DNA from: Oxytricha trifallax
Lineage: Eukaryota; Ciliophora; Spirotrichea; Sporadotrichida; Oxytrichidae
Length of the DNA: 64,000 nt
Reading direction: 5' to 3'
Assembly: GCA_000711775.1 (NCBI GenBank)
Contig: ARYC01001243.1
Coordinates: 58,293-122,292, forward strand
The stretch's first letter is position 1; every line of letters starts with the position of its first letter. The notes beneath the pieces are model-generated. The model was not told where the DNA came from, did not search any database, and saw only the letters and a list, made by a program, of their open reading frames with translations. Made by a program: the position numbers and the translations under genes. Positions 35,801 through 45,756 of this stretch are shown one piece after another.

Positions 35801-38800
35801 GGAAAGTTTACTCATTTTAAGAGTAAAAATGGGTACGCTTGTAAGATTTGCAATAAGGATTTTAAGGGAAAGTAACCAACTACACAATTGAAAAAGCACC
35901 TTATAATTCATTCTAATGCTGAGATTATCAAAGCTGGCTATGCTCCATTCGTAACTCTCTATTATATATTTCTTTACTTTTCTTTTATAGATAATACAGA
36001 ATTTGAAAGACTTAAGATTGAAACAATAAGGTCCACAATAATCAAGAACTCATGACAATGATGTTACTGAGGTACCTAATTTAATTGAGGGACATAAATA
36101 AGAGGAACTTAAATAGGAAAACTAATACCAAAATGAGGAGTTAAAAACACAATCTTAATAATTTATTATGAACCATATTCATGTTGACATAGATGACCAT
36201 GAACTAGGACCTAATTAACCTTTAAGAAATTTCTCAAGTTTTGAATAAACAGTTAAAGATATTGTCTCGTAAAATAAAATGCTTATCAGCTCTATTGAAG
36301 AGTTAATTGAACAGAGACCAAATCTTTCTTTTAATCATTTGGCCAGACATTCAATCTTAAGCTTAAAGCAAGATGGGCTTTATCGAGAGAGGATACAATA
36401 AGACATCAAGTGGTAAATAAAATTTGGATAAAGCAAAACAAAGCAGCTTGACTAAATATCAAGGGTTTATTTTAGTTCCACTTACTTGCTAGTTTGGCTC
36501 GGAGGATATGATTTCACTTTAGGGGATTTACTTAATCTCGAGCACAGAAGACTAGTAACTTGGAGATGCATTATTGGTGCAGCTATAGCAGTGAGTCAAT
36601 TGCATGATTAGAAAGTAGTTCATCTATATCTGAAACCTTAAAATATAAAAGTTAACCTTGATAACAGTTCGTATAGCACTATCAGCAACTTTTCAAGAAC
36701 TAAAACTTAAGGGGAACCTACTTTTGACACTGATTCAAATTTATGTCCTTACATTCATAAATCAAACTATTAGGGAAGATTTATTGCAGAGCCTTGGAGA
36801 GATAGTTACTCTCTTCTAGTAATAATATTACACTAATTAGCAGGAGAAAAGTTTAAAGATGTACTTGAGAACTTGAAATCAGTTAAAAAACTTGCTAGAG
36901 AACTTGTAATCTCAGGAGAAAAGAAAAATTTCAATGATATTCTTATTTTACTATCCTCAGGTGATGATAGTAAAATACCTTCCTCAAAAGAAATATCAAT
37001 TATTTTATAAAATCACATAATTAATGGATTATGATGAATGATTTAAAATCAAATAAATTTTTTAACATATCACTGTTTAATACTAAAATCAAACCATCAA
37101 TCTTAGTCGTGACGTAGACGTATCTGAGTGAGTTGACGTGGCAAATTCCGTGACGTGGCAGTCCTGAAGTAGAAAACTCCGAAAAAACCAATCTCGCTAT
37201 CACCTAGTCTCCTCCCGAAATCAAGATGTCTGGTTACAACCCGGACAGAGCTTGCAAGATTCAACCAGGAGACAGAAGTTGGAGAAAAACGCTTACCGGT
37301 CCCACCGCTGCTGGGAAACGTAATCCCTGTCCTTTCGCTGTGGTAGCTTCAGTACCCTAACCCGGTGTGGGAGAAAAATCCTTATCGTTGGCTTCAATGG
37401 TTTTCGTCTTCTCACTTTTAGAGGCAGAGCGTACCTCTATCCTGCTCCCTATTACCTAGGAAACTGAACTCAAGCCAGGTAACTCATCTAATGCAGGGAA
37501 ATCTTAGGATCCAGCTCACTCGAAGAGTGAATGCTGACAGATTGAACCCCGCCGACTGGCCCCTCATGCGTTGCGCCCAGCAACCCCCTACCTGCCCTCG
37601 GTAGGCCTTAGTATAGTAGAAAGCTCTATTAGAAAGTCCTAAGTGGTTGGTACCACCTAGCAATTAACTTTCTAATTTAATAATATTAATGGATTATGAT
37701 TTATTTCAATTCTAAATTTTTCTCAAAATTAATTCTTATGATTTAAGCAATTAATGCAATAAAAATTAATGAAACATTTTTAAAAAAATAAGCATTAAGA
37801 TAAAAAAATAGGATTTTCATAAGTTTTATATACATCAATAAAAAATCTAATATAAGCATTTGCAATACTCTTAAGAGTTTAGAAGCTTGCTGCTAAAATT
37901 AGTTACTTTCTTAAATTTTTCAGACAAGTGGTTTTAATTGTTTTCCTCCCTTAAATATTGTATGCATCCATTTTCTGATGTAAATTTCACATAAACTATT
38001 TGATTAAAGTTCCAACTATTCAAAAATAAAGTTATTTAAATTAAATCCACAATTTATACTTAAAAATTCTGATAAAATTATTTATTATTCATGATATCAT
38101 CATCTTTTATTTTACATAATGAGGAAATTATAAATATATAATTGATTAAATTTAATTTGCTTATAGCATCCACCTTTTTCATTCATTTAGTAATAGAAGG
38201 TGCAGGGACTAGTTAATTTCATCATCATTTATAAATATAAATTGGTGATTTCTGGGAGAAAATAAAAAGATAGTTAATTTATTTTTGTTCAGGTAATTAT
38301 AGTTCTTTCAAATTTTTATGGGAAAATATTAAATAAATTAATCATTAAGTATAAATTAAAACATTAAGCCTGTAGAGATTATAAAACAATTACAAAAGGT
38401 GGAATATTTATCAGAAATATCTATTACTCTAAAAAATAAAAATATCCATTAAAAAAACATTTATTGATATCCATTTTTATACAACTTTGATTTCTTTCAC
38501 CTCTATTTATGAAAGTTAACTATTTTAAGAAGTTGCAGGCCGCTAATCATTTAAATTTTCTCAATTTTATCTTTCGAAATTTTTGAATATTAATATTTGC
38601 TATTATTTATTTATATAAAATTTTTCCATTTTCAACATAAAACTTTTGATAGTTGTACCCCTTTCTGCAAAGTACAATTGTACAATGCTCTTCTTATTTT
38701 GCTTATAGAATTTATTTTATAAGACAACATTGACATATTAATCTTTTAGGCCCTTAAAGGTTATTTAATTTATTTTTGAACCATTGAAATCTTAAAAAAG

Positions 38801-41800
38801 CCAACTAACACATATCATAAAATGTGCTAAAAATAATTGATAATGAACAAACCTAAAGTAGCTATTTAGTATAATAAAGGAACCTTCTCGGAATATTATA
38901 ATTATAATTTAATAAGTTATTAATTTTAAGTTTCTATTTAAATTCCCCCTCCATCCAAAATTTTTACTTTACTTCTGAGTTATTTTCATCGATTTCAAAA
39001 ATAAATATTTTTAAAAAAACTCTAGAATTATATTTAAATCAACTTAAATTAATTAGATGATTATATGAAATTATTTGATAAATATAAATCCTACTCTCCT
39101 TATATCCCAAATAATAATAAAATAAATATAAAAAATATTAATCTTTTTACATTTGATTCTTATCAATTAGAGAGCAAAAAAAAAATAATTTTCTTGATAA
39201 AATTTTTAAATTGAGAAAGAGAGATAAACGATTTAAATATAAAAATCAATTTCTTGTAGTGTGTATTCAATAATTTCAATATTAGCAATTTCTATCTCAA
39301 TGTAGTAATTAGAAATTTTGTTGTACTTTTGCTTCAATAAGTACTAATATTCTGGACATAAAATTATGATTATAAATTAATTTATGATTAAATAATTGCA
39401 AATATGGACCTCTTTTTATTTTTGAAATTTTATATTTATAACTTTAGTTAAAATGTAATAAATTAATTATTTAAATTTTATAATAAATATTTTGATAAAA
39501 ATTATTTTTTTAATTATATTCTTGCCTCTACTTTCGCCACGACGTAAACTTCAAAAATTTATTCTATTAAATATTTATTAATTACCTTGTTATTTTTATT
39601 TTGTTTTTAGATGATAAATTTTAATTAAACCGGTTTATTTAATTGCTAGTCAGAAATTTTGAAGCAAAAACGGAACTTTCTTGGGTATTGTTGGAATAAA
39701 ATTATTCAATTAATTTATTTAAATATTCAATCTTATATTTAATTTTTATTATGCTCAAAGAATTAATTTATTTAAAAATGTGAATTCTGATATTTTATTT
39801 AAGAAAATAAAATAAATTTGGTATAAATATCATAGTGTATCTGAAATTCTAATGAATAAATTCATGTTAGGAGACTTTTTAAATATAAAAATTATTTATA
39901 ATGATAACTTGTGTACAGGTTTGAAATAATTTAATAAAGTTCTTAATATCTTTATTTTCAATAAGGTTCTATGAAAGAAACATAATCAATTTTAATAAAA
40001 TTTATTAGTCTTTTGCTATATTCTCTATAATTGTTCTACTAGCAAAAAATAGAAAAGAAATTACAGATATTTAAAATCACTGAATATTTAAGTTTGTATA
40101 AAATTGCATCAATGAATTTACTATAAAATGATTGCTAACTTATTTTATTTTTTTTAAAATTATTATATAGAATTAAACTTTAAGAATACTTAATCAAGAA
40201 TCTATCAAAATTATAATGAGACTTCTTAAATATGATTATTTTGTCGAGCTAAAATCAAAATAATATTTGATAAATTTTAAATCCATCTTGAATATTTTGA
40301 ATGTATAAATTTGGAAACATGCTATTGAATACATTCTCTTAAGATATATTTTATATAATTATTAAACATGAAAAAAAGACTAATTATAAACTAATTGTTG
40401 TTTTTAATTAAATTTATTTAATGAATCCAAGTTTTGATGAATTTAATGATAAAATCACATAATAAAATTTAATTAATTTTTACAAACATAAAAGCAATTA
40501 AATAATCTGATTATAAGAACAACTATTAAATTTATTAATAAATTGATTAAAATTTATCTCATTAAATTATGATTTTAATTGTAATAAGATAAGCTTTAAA
40601 TATAGTAAAATAGAATGACTGATTTATATAAATAATATTAAATCCACGATTCAATTATAAAGAGACTTTATCTTTAAAAATAGCCCCATATAACCCACGA
40701 TTATTTTGAAGGGGCAATATATTCTCAACTATCAATTTTATTAATTTAAAATATAAATTTTAAGATGTTGCGCCTATAGAAAAACTAGAAATATTTTCTT
40801 CAAAGCCTATGAATTTATTAGAAAAATCATGTTACTCCTCGTCAAAATGTTTTAATCTTATTTTTACTTAATCATTTATAATAATATTATATTGTAGTAA
40901 TACAAGTGAATTGGGGTAATAAATTATAAATAAATAAATTACATTAATATCTCGTGGCAGTTAACTTTCTGGAAGCCTAGACAATACTGTACTTGTTCGA
41001 TAGAGAATTTAAATTAGCTGGGCTTTACTATTGGAGGTATTTTTTTATCTCATCTTAGAAGTGATATATTTTTAATTTTAATTTAGGGTGATTATTTTAG
41101 TTAAAATTTCACTATTAAGATGGATAAAACAGTATCTCCAATAGTAAAGCCCAGCTGATTTTGAAAACACGATCGAACGAGTACAGTATTGTCTAGGTTT
41201 CCATAAAGTTAACTGCAACGAATTATTAATGAAGTATATTTATTTATAATTTAATATCCCTAATCACTTGTATTCCTACAATATAATTAATATAAATATA
41301 AATTTAATTTTAATTTTAGGATTAAAAGCAATTTTTGATTAATTTTTAAATTAAAAAAATTCCAAAAAAATCACAATAGTAATAAATATAAATATTTGTA
41401 TATAATTTATATCATCTCGTTCGAAAGCCCACTCATACATTCTCGAAAAATACTCATCAGGAAAATGTCGTAAAAGGTTTTATTTCATTTATTAGTATCT
41501 TAGATTTCTTAATCTATTCATTGATTATTTGTATTATATTATAAATTTATATTAATTTACAGCTAATATAATTAATTGTATTCCTTAATTTATATGTGAT
41601 TATATAATCTTGTTTTTGTTGATATAGTGGAGAAATATTAATTGTTTCAAGTAAATCAAATCTAATCTAATATATTTTAAATTAAATTAAATATTATTAT
41701 ATATTAATATCATGTAAATATAAAAATTTATTATTGATTTTTTTAAACAATATACGATTTTAAATTATTTATTATAATATTTTGCAAAAAATTAAAAAAA

Positions 41801-41966
41801 AATACTTTTCTCAAATTTTAATTTATTTAATCAGATTATTAATTCTTATTAACTAATGAATTATTACAAAAGAATGATGAGAAAGGTCAGAAAAGGAAGT
41901 TAGAAGCATTTGAAGATAATATTAAAATTCAAGAAGATCTTTTGTGTGCCATGGCTTCTTTGTCAT
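26805..41966 (-). CDS. RNA-dependent RNA polymerase (QDE-1/RDR family), copy 2, split by transposons
   Basis: Tandem paralogue of copy 1 with the same block order on the same strand. It contains ARGDLDGDVFHIIWN (about 29200-29235, active-site codons at 29217-29231), the same VIITRSPCLHPNDVMK block (about 29395-29450), YWDEFYNDLRKTKLPEN (about 32220-32310), NSWNFNQIVYVKF (about 37990-38030), YNKISNYYIEIEIANIE (about 39270-39330) and FTSWRKQRQEY (about 39545). The start is probably ATG 41964-41966 (MTKKPWHTKD), which matches MTNQPGYTK of copy 1. The C-terminus is longer than in copy 1 and ends at TGA 26805-26807, only about 170 bp from the start of copy 1. A complete TBE-like transposon and a GC-rich insertion lie between about 33010 and 37860, splitting N-terminal blocks, and a foldback element lies at 40886-41288. 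The coding blocks look conserved, so the gene may still work once these are removed. Confidence 0.82.
33119..34171 (+). CDS. DDE transposase of TBE-like element D (42-kDa type, IS630/Tc1 superfamily)
   Basis: One uninterrupted frame of 350 codons from ATG 33119 to TGA 34169-34171 with TAA/TAG as Gln. The DDE triad is readable: first Asp in VIIYLDETIFKPH, second in VVFFMDNLRAHHN (family DNxxxH), and Glu in SPYFSEYNCIEEIFSRVK (family NPIExxW). The N-terminal half has a helix-turn-helix look (GRIFGYNQNIIRKI). Transposases of this group cut and paste the element; TBE transposases are also known to be needed for genome rearrangement in Oxytricha. Nothing is broken in the frame, unlike the copies in TBE A and B, which suggests recent activity or selection. 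Confidence 0.9.
34330..35142 (-). CDS. TBE '22-kDa' type protein of element D
   Basis: Continuous minus-strand frame of about 270 codons from ATG (complement of 35140-35142) to TGA (complement of 34330-34332); a TGA lies in frame shortly upstream of this ATG. The best shared feature with the protein at 59650 is RKHFFGILGTLRNEYL versus KNYFFGILATIKGDYL. A second is DFLKMLQENPTISSK versus WLSELQKHPYISSK. No enzyme motif is visible; the role of this TBE protein is unknown. It is convergent with the transposase gene and divergent from the kinase gene. Confidence 0.75.
35491..37034 (+). CDS. TBE zinc-finger/kinase-like ('57-kDa') protein of element D
   Basis: ATG 35491 to TGA 37032-37034. An acidic/Ser-rich start is followed by two C2H2 zinc fingers (CTICDKILTRKQYTRHIKTH; CKICNKDF through LKKHLIIH), a 40-bp GT-AG intron (35951-35990), a Gln-rich linker and a kinase-like C-terminal half. 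The kinase catalytic loop reads VVHLYLKPQNIKVN, so the HRD Asp is replaced by Tyr. The DFG position reads NFS, which points to a pseudokinase. An in-frame TGA at 35666-35668, before the fingers, means either another intron or a nonsense change. Confidence 0.75.
35951..35990 (+). other. Intron in the TBE D kinase-like gene
   Basis: Starts GTAACT and ends TTTTATAG. Removal restores the frame between NAEIIKAGYAPF and IIQNLKDLRLK. Confidence 0.75.
37036..37684. mobile_element. GC-rich insertion flanked by 16-bp direct repeats
   Basis: ATTAATGGATTATGAT occurs at 37020-37035 and 37685-37700, directly overlapping the stop of the kinase-like gene. The enclosed 649 bp are much richer in G+C than anything nearby from about 37090 on. 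They include direct repeats around TGACGTGGCA at the left. No poly(A) tail or obvious terminal inverted repeats. This looks like a foreign or retroposed insert with a long target duplication, but its class is unknown. Confidence 0.65.
37226..37537 (+). CDS. Unknown 103-residue protein in the GC-rich insertion
   Basis: ATG 37226 to TGA 37535-37537, open only with TAA/TAG as Gln (three such codons). The N-terminal part is basic and Gly/Pro-rich (MSGYNPDRACKIQPGDRSW, then LTGPTAAGKRNPCPF). A hydrophobic segment lies in the middle (SLASMVFVFSLLEAE) and the tail is polar. No family recognised. In GC-rich DNA, stop codons are rarer, so the open frame could be chance. Confidence 0.35.
40886..41288. 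mobile_element. Foldback (hairpin) element in RdRP copy 2
   Basis: The two halves are imperfect reverse complements for nearly their full length. GTAGTAATACAAGTGA at the left pairs with TCACTTGTATTCCTAC at the right, and GACAATACTGTACTTGTTCG pairs with CGAACGAGTACAGTATTGTC. The loop is at about 41050-41115. Non-coding; a MITE-like IES candidate. Confidence 0.8.
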
Positions 41967-43354
41967 GATGATTTAATATGATTCTATTTTAAAATATTAA
42001 TATTAAAAGATATATTACAAAAGACAACAAATAAACGAGATTTACAGGATATATTTTTAACTTTTCATAATTCTTATTAATCACTTTAATCATGACATTA
42101 CTTATATTATTAGCAATTTTAATCAGGTAATATTTTAAACCCCAAAACCCCTTGATTATATAAATTTTAGGAATATTATTTAGTTGATTTTAGTAAGAGT
42201 CTTATTACAGGAAGTTAATAAGTAGTTTATACGTTAATTATTTTTAATGGTATTATAATCAATTTAAAAAAATGATTTGCTTATTTTTATTGAGTTCTGC
42301 AGTTTTTTATTTAATATCTTAAACGATTGTCTTTTAAACTACCAGTTTCTTGTTTAAATTAAAATTTATATTTTATTTGAGTTATCTTTTTTATAAAATT
42401 ATAGTGAAAATTATTTATATTAATCAAAAATAAATGAGATCTAGGACATTTACCACCCAAATCCTTTTGATAAACGATTATAACACATTATATTACAACC
42501 ATTTTAAATATACAACATTGAATCTAATATAACAACTAACGTAATTTAAGTAAGTAAAATAAATTTTATTTTTTATTTTAAAAAAAACCTTCGTTTTTAA
42601 TTTCATATTAATTAATCTTAATAATTATTGGTAAACTTTTAATATCGAAGAATACAAAAAATGCTAGTTACTCTTAAATTAAAATCAAATAATTAAATCC
42701 ATGATATTACTTTTCATTATACTAAATAAATAAAATATTATTAAATATAAATAAAATAAAAAATCTATGCTATTATCAATAACATCTCCTTTTATGATTA
42801 AATATATTATATAATTTTTGATATGGTATTTGAGAATGAAATCTAAAATAATAATTGGCATTGCTTTCGGGTTAATATATAGTACTTAAAAAATTAAATT
42901 AATTTATAATTATGAAATATAATTAATGTAAATTCTTTTTGTATTTTTTAAAAATATTGCTAAGCTGTTTTAATACTTTGATAATAATATTTTTAAATAT
43001 TTATTTCATGACTGTTGTTTTCGAATTAAAATAATATTTTGCAAATTTAAAATTTAAGATTGTAACATATAATACTTCTTAATAAAACAATTATTACCCG
43101 CTTTATTAAGATAAATTTTGTTTGAAAATAAAAACTATCTTTAAGATGTTATAGAAAATATCATTTACCATTAATTATTGAATAATAATTTTTCATTTAA
43201 ATTATTATTACAGATTTTTGGTAGTAGCTTCAAATAATGATTTACAAATAAAAAAAAAATTATATTCTAAAACAAAAGAATAAAAAAAAAAGAAAGAAAT
43301 TTAAGAATTTATTTTATTCAAATTTTATGCCGCTTTTTTTTTGAAAAATCTCTA
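41967..43354. other. AT-rich region without a clear gene
   Basis: Starts at the 5' end of RdRP copy 2. The only features are a C4A4 telomere-like motif at 42137 and a short plus-strand open stretch at about 42434-42545 (DIYHPNPFDKRLQHII) ending at a GTAAGT. That stretch could be a single exon but has no support. Confidence 0.5.
42137..42151. repeat. C4A4 telomere-like motif
   Basis: AAACCCCAAAACCCC followed by TTGATT. Spirotrich telomeres are C4A4 repeats and TBE ends carry nearly two units followed by TTAATGAG, so this may be a solo or decayed TBE end. No TBE gene is next to it. Confidence 0.5.
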
Positions 43355-44640
43355 TCAATTAATAGATGCTGTATTAATTCTTTAATTATTTGTGTCTCTG
43401 ACACCTTCTGTTTTTACATAATTTCCACTTGGATCTAAGTATCCTGCCCCAAGGCCTAATCCACTTTTCATTCCATAATTATCAAAAGCAGATAAATAAC
43501 TTTGGTTTAAATCTTAAATATAAAAAATATTTGGAAAGAACAAAACTGTCCAATTTTTAATTTTTACAAGAATTATCAATATTGTAATTGTAAAAAAGTA
43601 TTTATAAGATCTTCAGATTCTGCAATATGTCCTAGAAAGCTGCCATGAGGTCTGTTGCATCCAAAACCAGTTTTTATTCTATTTTTCCCATTTGATTCTA
43701 TATTTTAATGTTATCCTTAATTTTGCAATAAATTTCCAGTAGTCATATTCATCATTTGTAATTAGCTTTTAACATTTCTGCTCATATTATAAGCCGTACC
43801 AATTCGTTTTAAATTATTCATATCTAAATTTACTATACTCATAAATATTTTGTGTTTTTGCAGCTGTATATGTTTATTAACTGCTAAATTGATAATAGAT
43901 TTACTGCTCCTACTCTTGCTTGTTTTACTGCTGACTACAGAACAAAAATCATCGTTTTAATTATCTACTCCAAGCATACTGACTCTTTTATTCTTTAGTC
44001 CAAATTGCATAGTTCCACTCCTGCCTATTTCATGATCTTCTTCTTGAATTTACAAATCTGATTTGAATCCCGTGTAAGGTCTGTTTAGATTATTTGAGAT
44101 GCCCCCCTTAGAAAGAGTGTGCTTGTGGCTTCCTCCACCCCCACTTGAGTGGCCTATGCTGCTCCCATGTGATTACTTTTTAAACATTGGCTTTAATTGT
44201 TTCCTAGAATTTTAGGCATCTTAATCTCCGAAGTCTTCTCTTGATTAGTTACTTGATTAGTTATTCAAGCATAAAATTTATTCTATAAATTATTGTGTAT
44301 TTAATAATAGTTTGTAAATATTTCATTTCAATTGCTATGTAATTTATTATTTTTTTTCACTTAAGATATCTTCGTGATGCATTTATTAGCGAGGCTGATT
44401 TCTTTCGAATTCATTGAGTGATTTCGTAAGTTCTTTTATTTCATTCTTTTTATCTTTAATATTTTTAATTTTTCAATTTTATATTATAAACTTCCTCCTC
44501 ATGCTTCTTAGAGGTATTTTTATATAATTTTAAAAGTCTTCTCACTTCGTTTTTAAGATTAGTTTCACAAAATTTTCAATAATTTCTAAACTTTCCTTCA
44601 GCCTCATCAGCTTACTTATAAAATAAATTGAACAATATAT
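43355..44640 (-). CDS. Unknown protein: coiled coil plus Ser/Gly/Lys-rich region
   Basis: Minus-strand gene ending at TGA (complement of 43355-43357). N-terminal blocks (about 44640-44350) are charged coiled coil (NEVRRLLKLYKN, DKKNEIKELTKSLNEFERN). A long central frame (about 44260-43590) holds a His/Gly/Ser stretch (GHSSGGGGSHKH) and a Ser/Lys patch (SSKTSKSRSSKS), and ends in TGFGCNRPHGSFLGHIAES. After an intron of about 60 bp the last exon reads NYGMKSGLGLGAGYLDPSG. TAA/TAG as Gln throughout. An in-frame TGA near the 5' block shows an unresolved IES or intron. I do not recognise a family. The 5' end is uncertain. Confidence 0.7.
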
Positions 44641-45756
44641 ATTGATTAATTAAATAAGAAAAAATAAGATTTATTGTACATGATATTTAATGTTAATTGA
44701 TTTAGTAAGTTGATAATATAAAAATATATATCTTAATTAATTAAAAGTTATATATCAATTTTTTTCTGAGTAATACATTTTATTAAAATCAAGAAGATTA
44801 TTTTAATTTTTTATAAAATCTTAATATATATTTCCATTTTATTAAATCAAGAGTAATTATAAATTATAATTAATAAGATTTATGTAAATATTATTTTATA
44901 ATATAAAATATGTGTCAAGCTAATTTAAATATATTATTTAAGATTGTTTGATTTTATATAAATTTCTTTAAATTAAATAAGAAATCCTTAATACAAAAAA
45001 TAAACAAAATTTATATCTTAGATCAAGATAAATTTGAATTTGAAAATTAAAGATAGTGCGGAATAAGTAATATAAATCATAATTTAAATTTGTTAAAATG
45101 GAGCACTCAAACTCTACAAGTTAAAATATGGGCTTAAAGTTGAAATCCCCAATATAACTAATCACTTTAGAATTTAAGACTTTTAAATTTTAATATTCAT
45201 ATTTTAAGTTAATTAATTCATTAGGATTATACATATTCGTTTTTTAATAATAGTAGGAGAAAAAAGAGTTTATAAAATATCGAATTAAAAATCTAAATCT
45301 AAGAATAATAAATTAAAAATTTTATTAGTAGATATTATTGATATTTTAATCTATTACTTTTAAATTTATATTAAGCTCTAACAAAATAAATCATAGAATT
45401 TCAAGTTTTATATTAAAAATAAAAATAGTTAATAAACTATTATATATTTCAAATTATTCCTATATTGATTTTGATTTAATCTTGTTTCAAATTAAACTAT
45501 AAATTACAAATTCGCTGTTCTTAAATTTTATAACACATTTGAAATAGATTTAAGATTGATTTATTAATATTTTCAAAATAAATAATCATTTAAATAGCAA
45601 ATTTAAAATATATCCTGATATCATTTATCCTAACATTAAAAATTGATTTATATTATTTATGTTTATTATTGATAGTATTATTTATAATTTCATGATGAGT
45701 TTTTAAAAGAAAATTATTTCAAAAATATAGAATTTTAAATGAATTTAGCCTAAAAT
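44641..45756. other. AT-rich divergent intergenic region
   Basis: Lies between the 5' end of the minus-strand gene and the ATG of the armadillo-like gene; both promoters should lie here. No motif could be assigned in the uniformly AT-rich sequence. Confidence 0.5.

Larger units (their letters stand above)
33119..37034. mobile_element. TBE-like transposon (element D) with three genes
   Basis: Transposase (plus), 22-kDa-type protein (minus) and zinc-finger/kinase protein (plus) stand in the same relative order and orientation as in the TBE at 57047-61539, seen in mirror image. Coordinates given are the gene limits; the element lies somewhere within 33010-37860. No C4A4 telomere-like ends or clear terminal inverted repeats were found, so it is TBE-related rather than a typical TBE. 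Compared with TBE A-C it is well preserved. Confidence 0.8.

Noticed and set aside
37090-37640. rRNA, tRNA or tRNA-derived SINE in the GC-rich island
   Set aside because: No cloverleaf, A/B box pair, poly(A) tail or rRNA core sequence could be recognised.
41860-41970. Plus-strand C-terminus ending in LLCAMASLS, with a similar one at 26540-26635
   Set aside because: Both paralogues also give a minus-strand start (MTKKPWHTK and MTNQPGYTK) that fits the RdRP strand and order; TCATGA reads as stop one way and start the other. The minus reading was preferred, but this is not proven.
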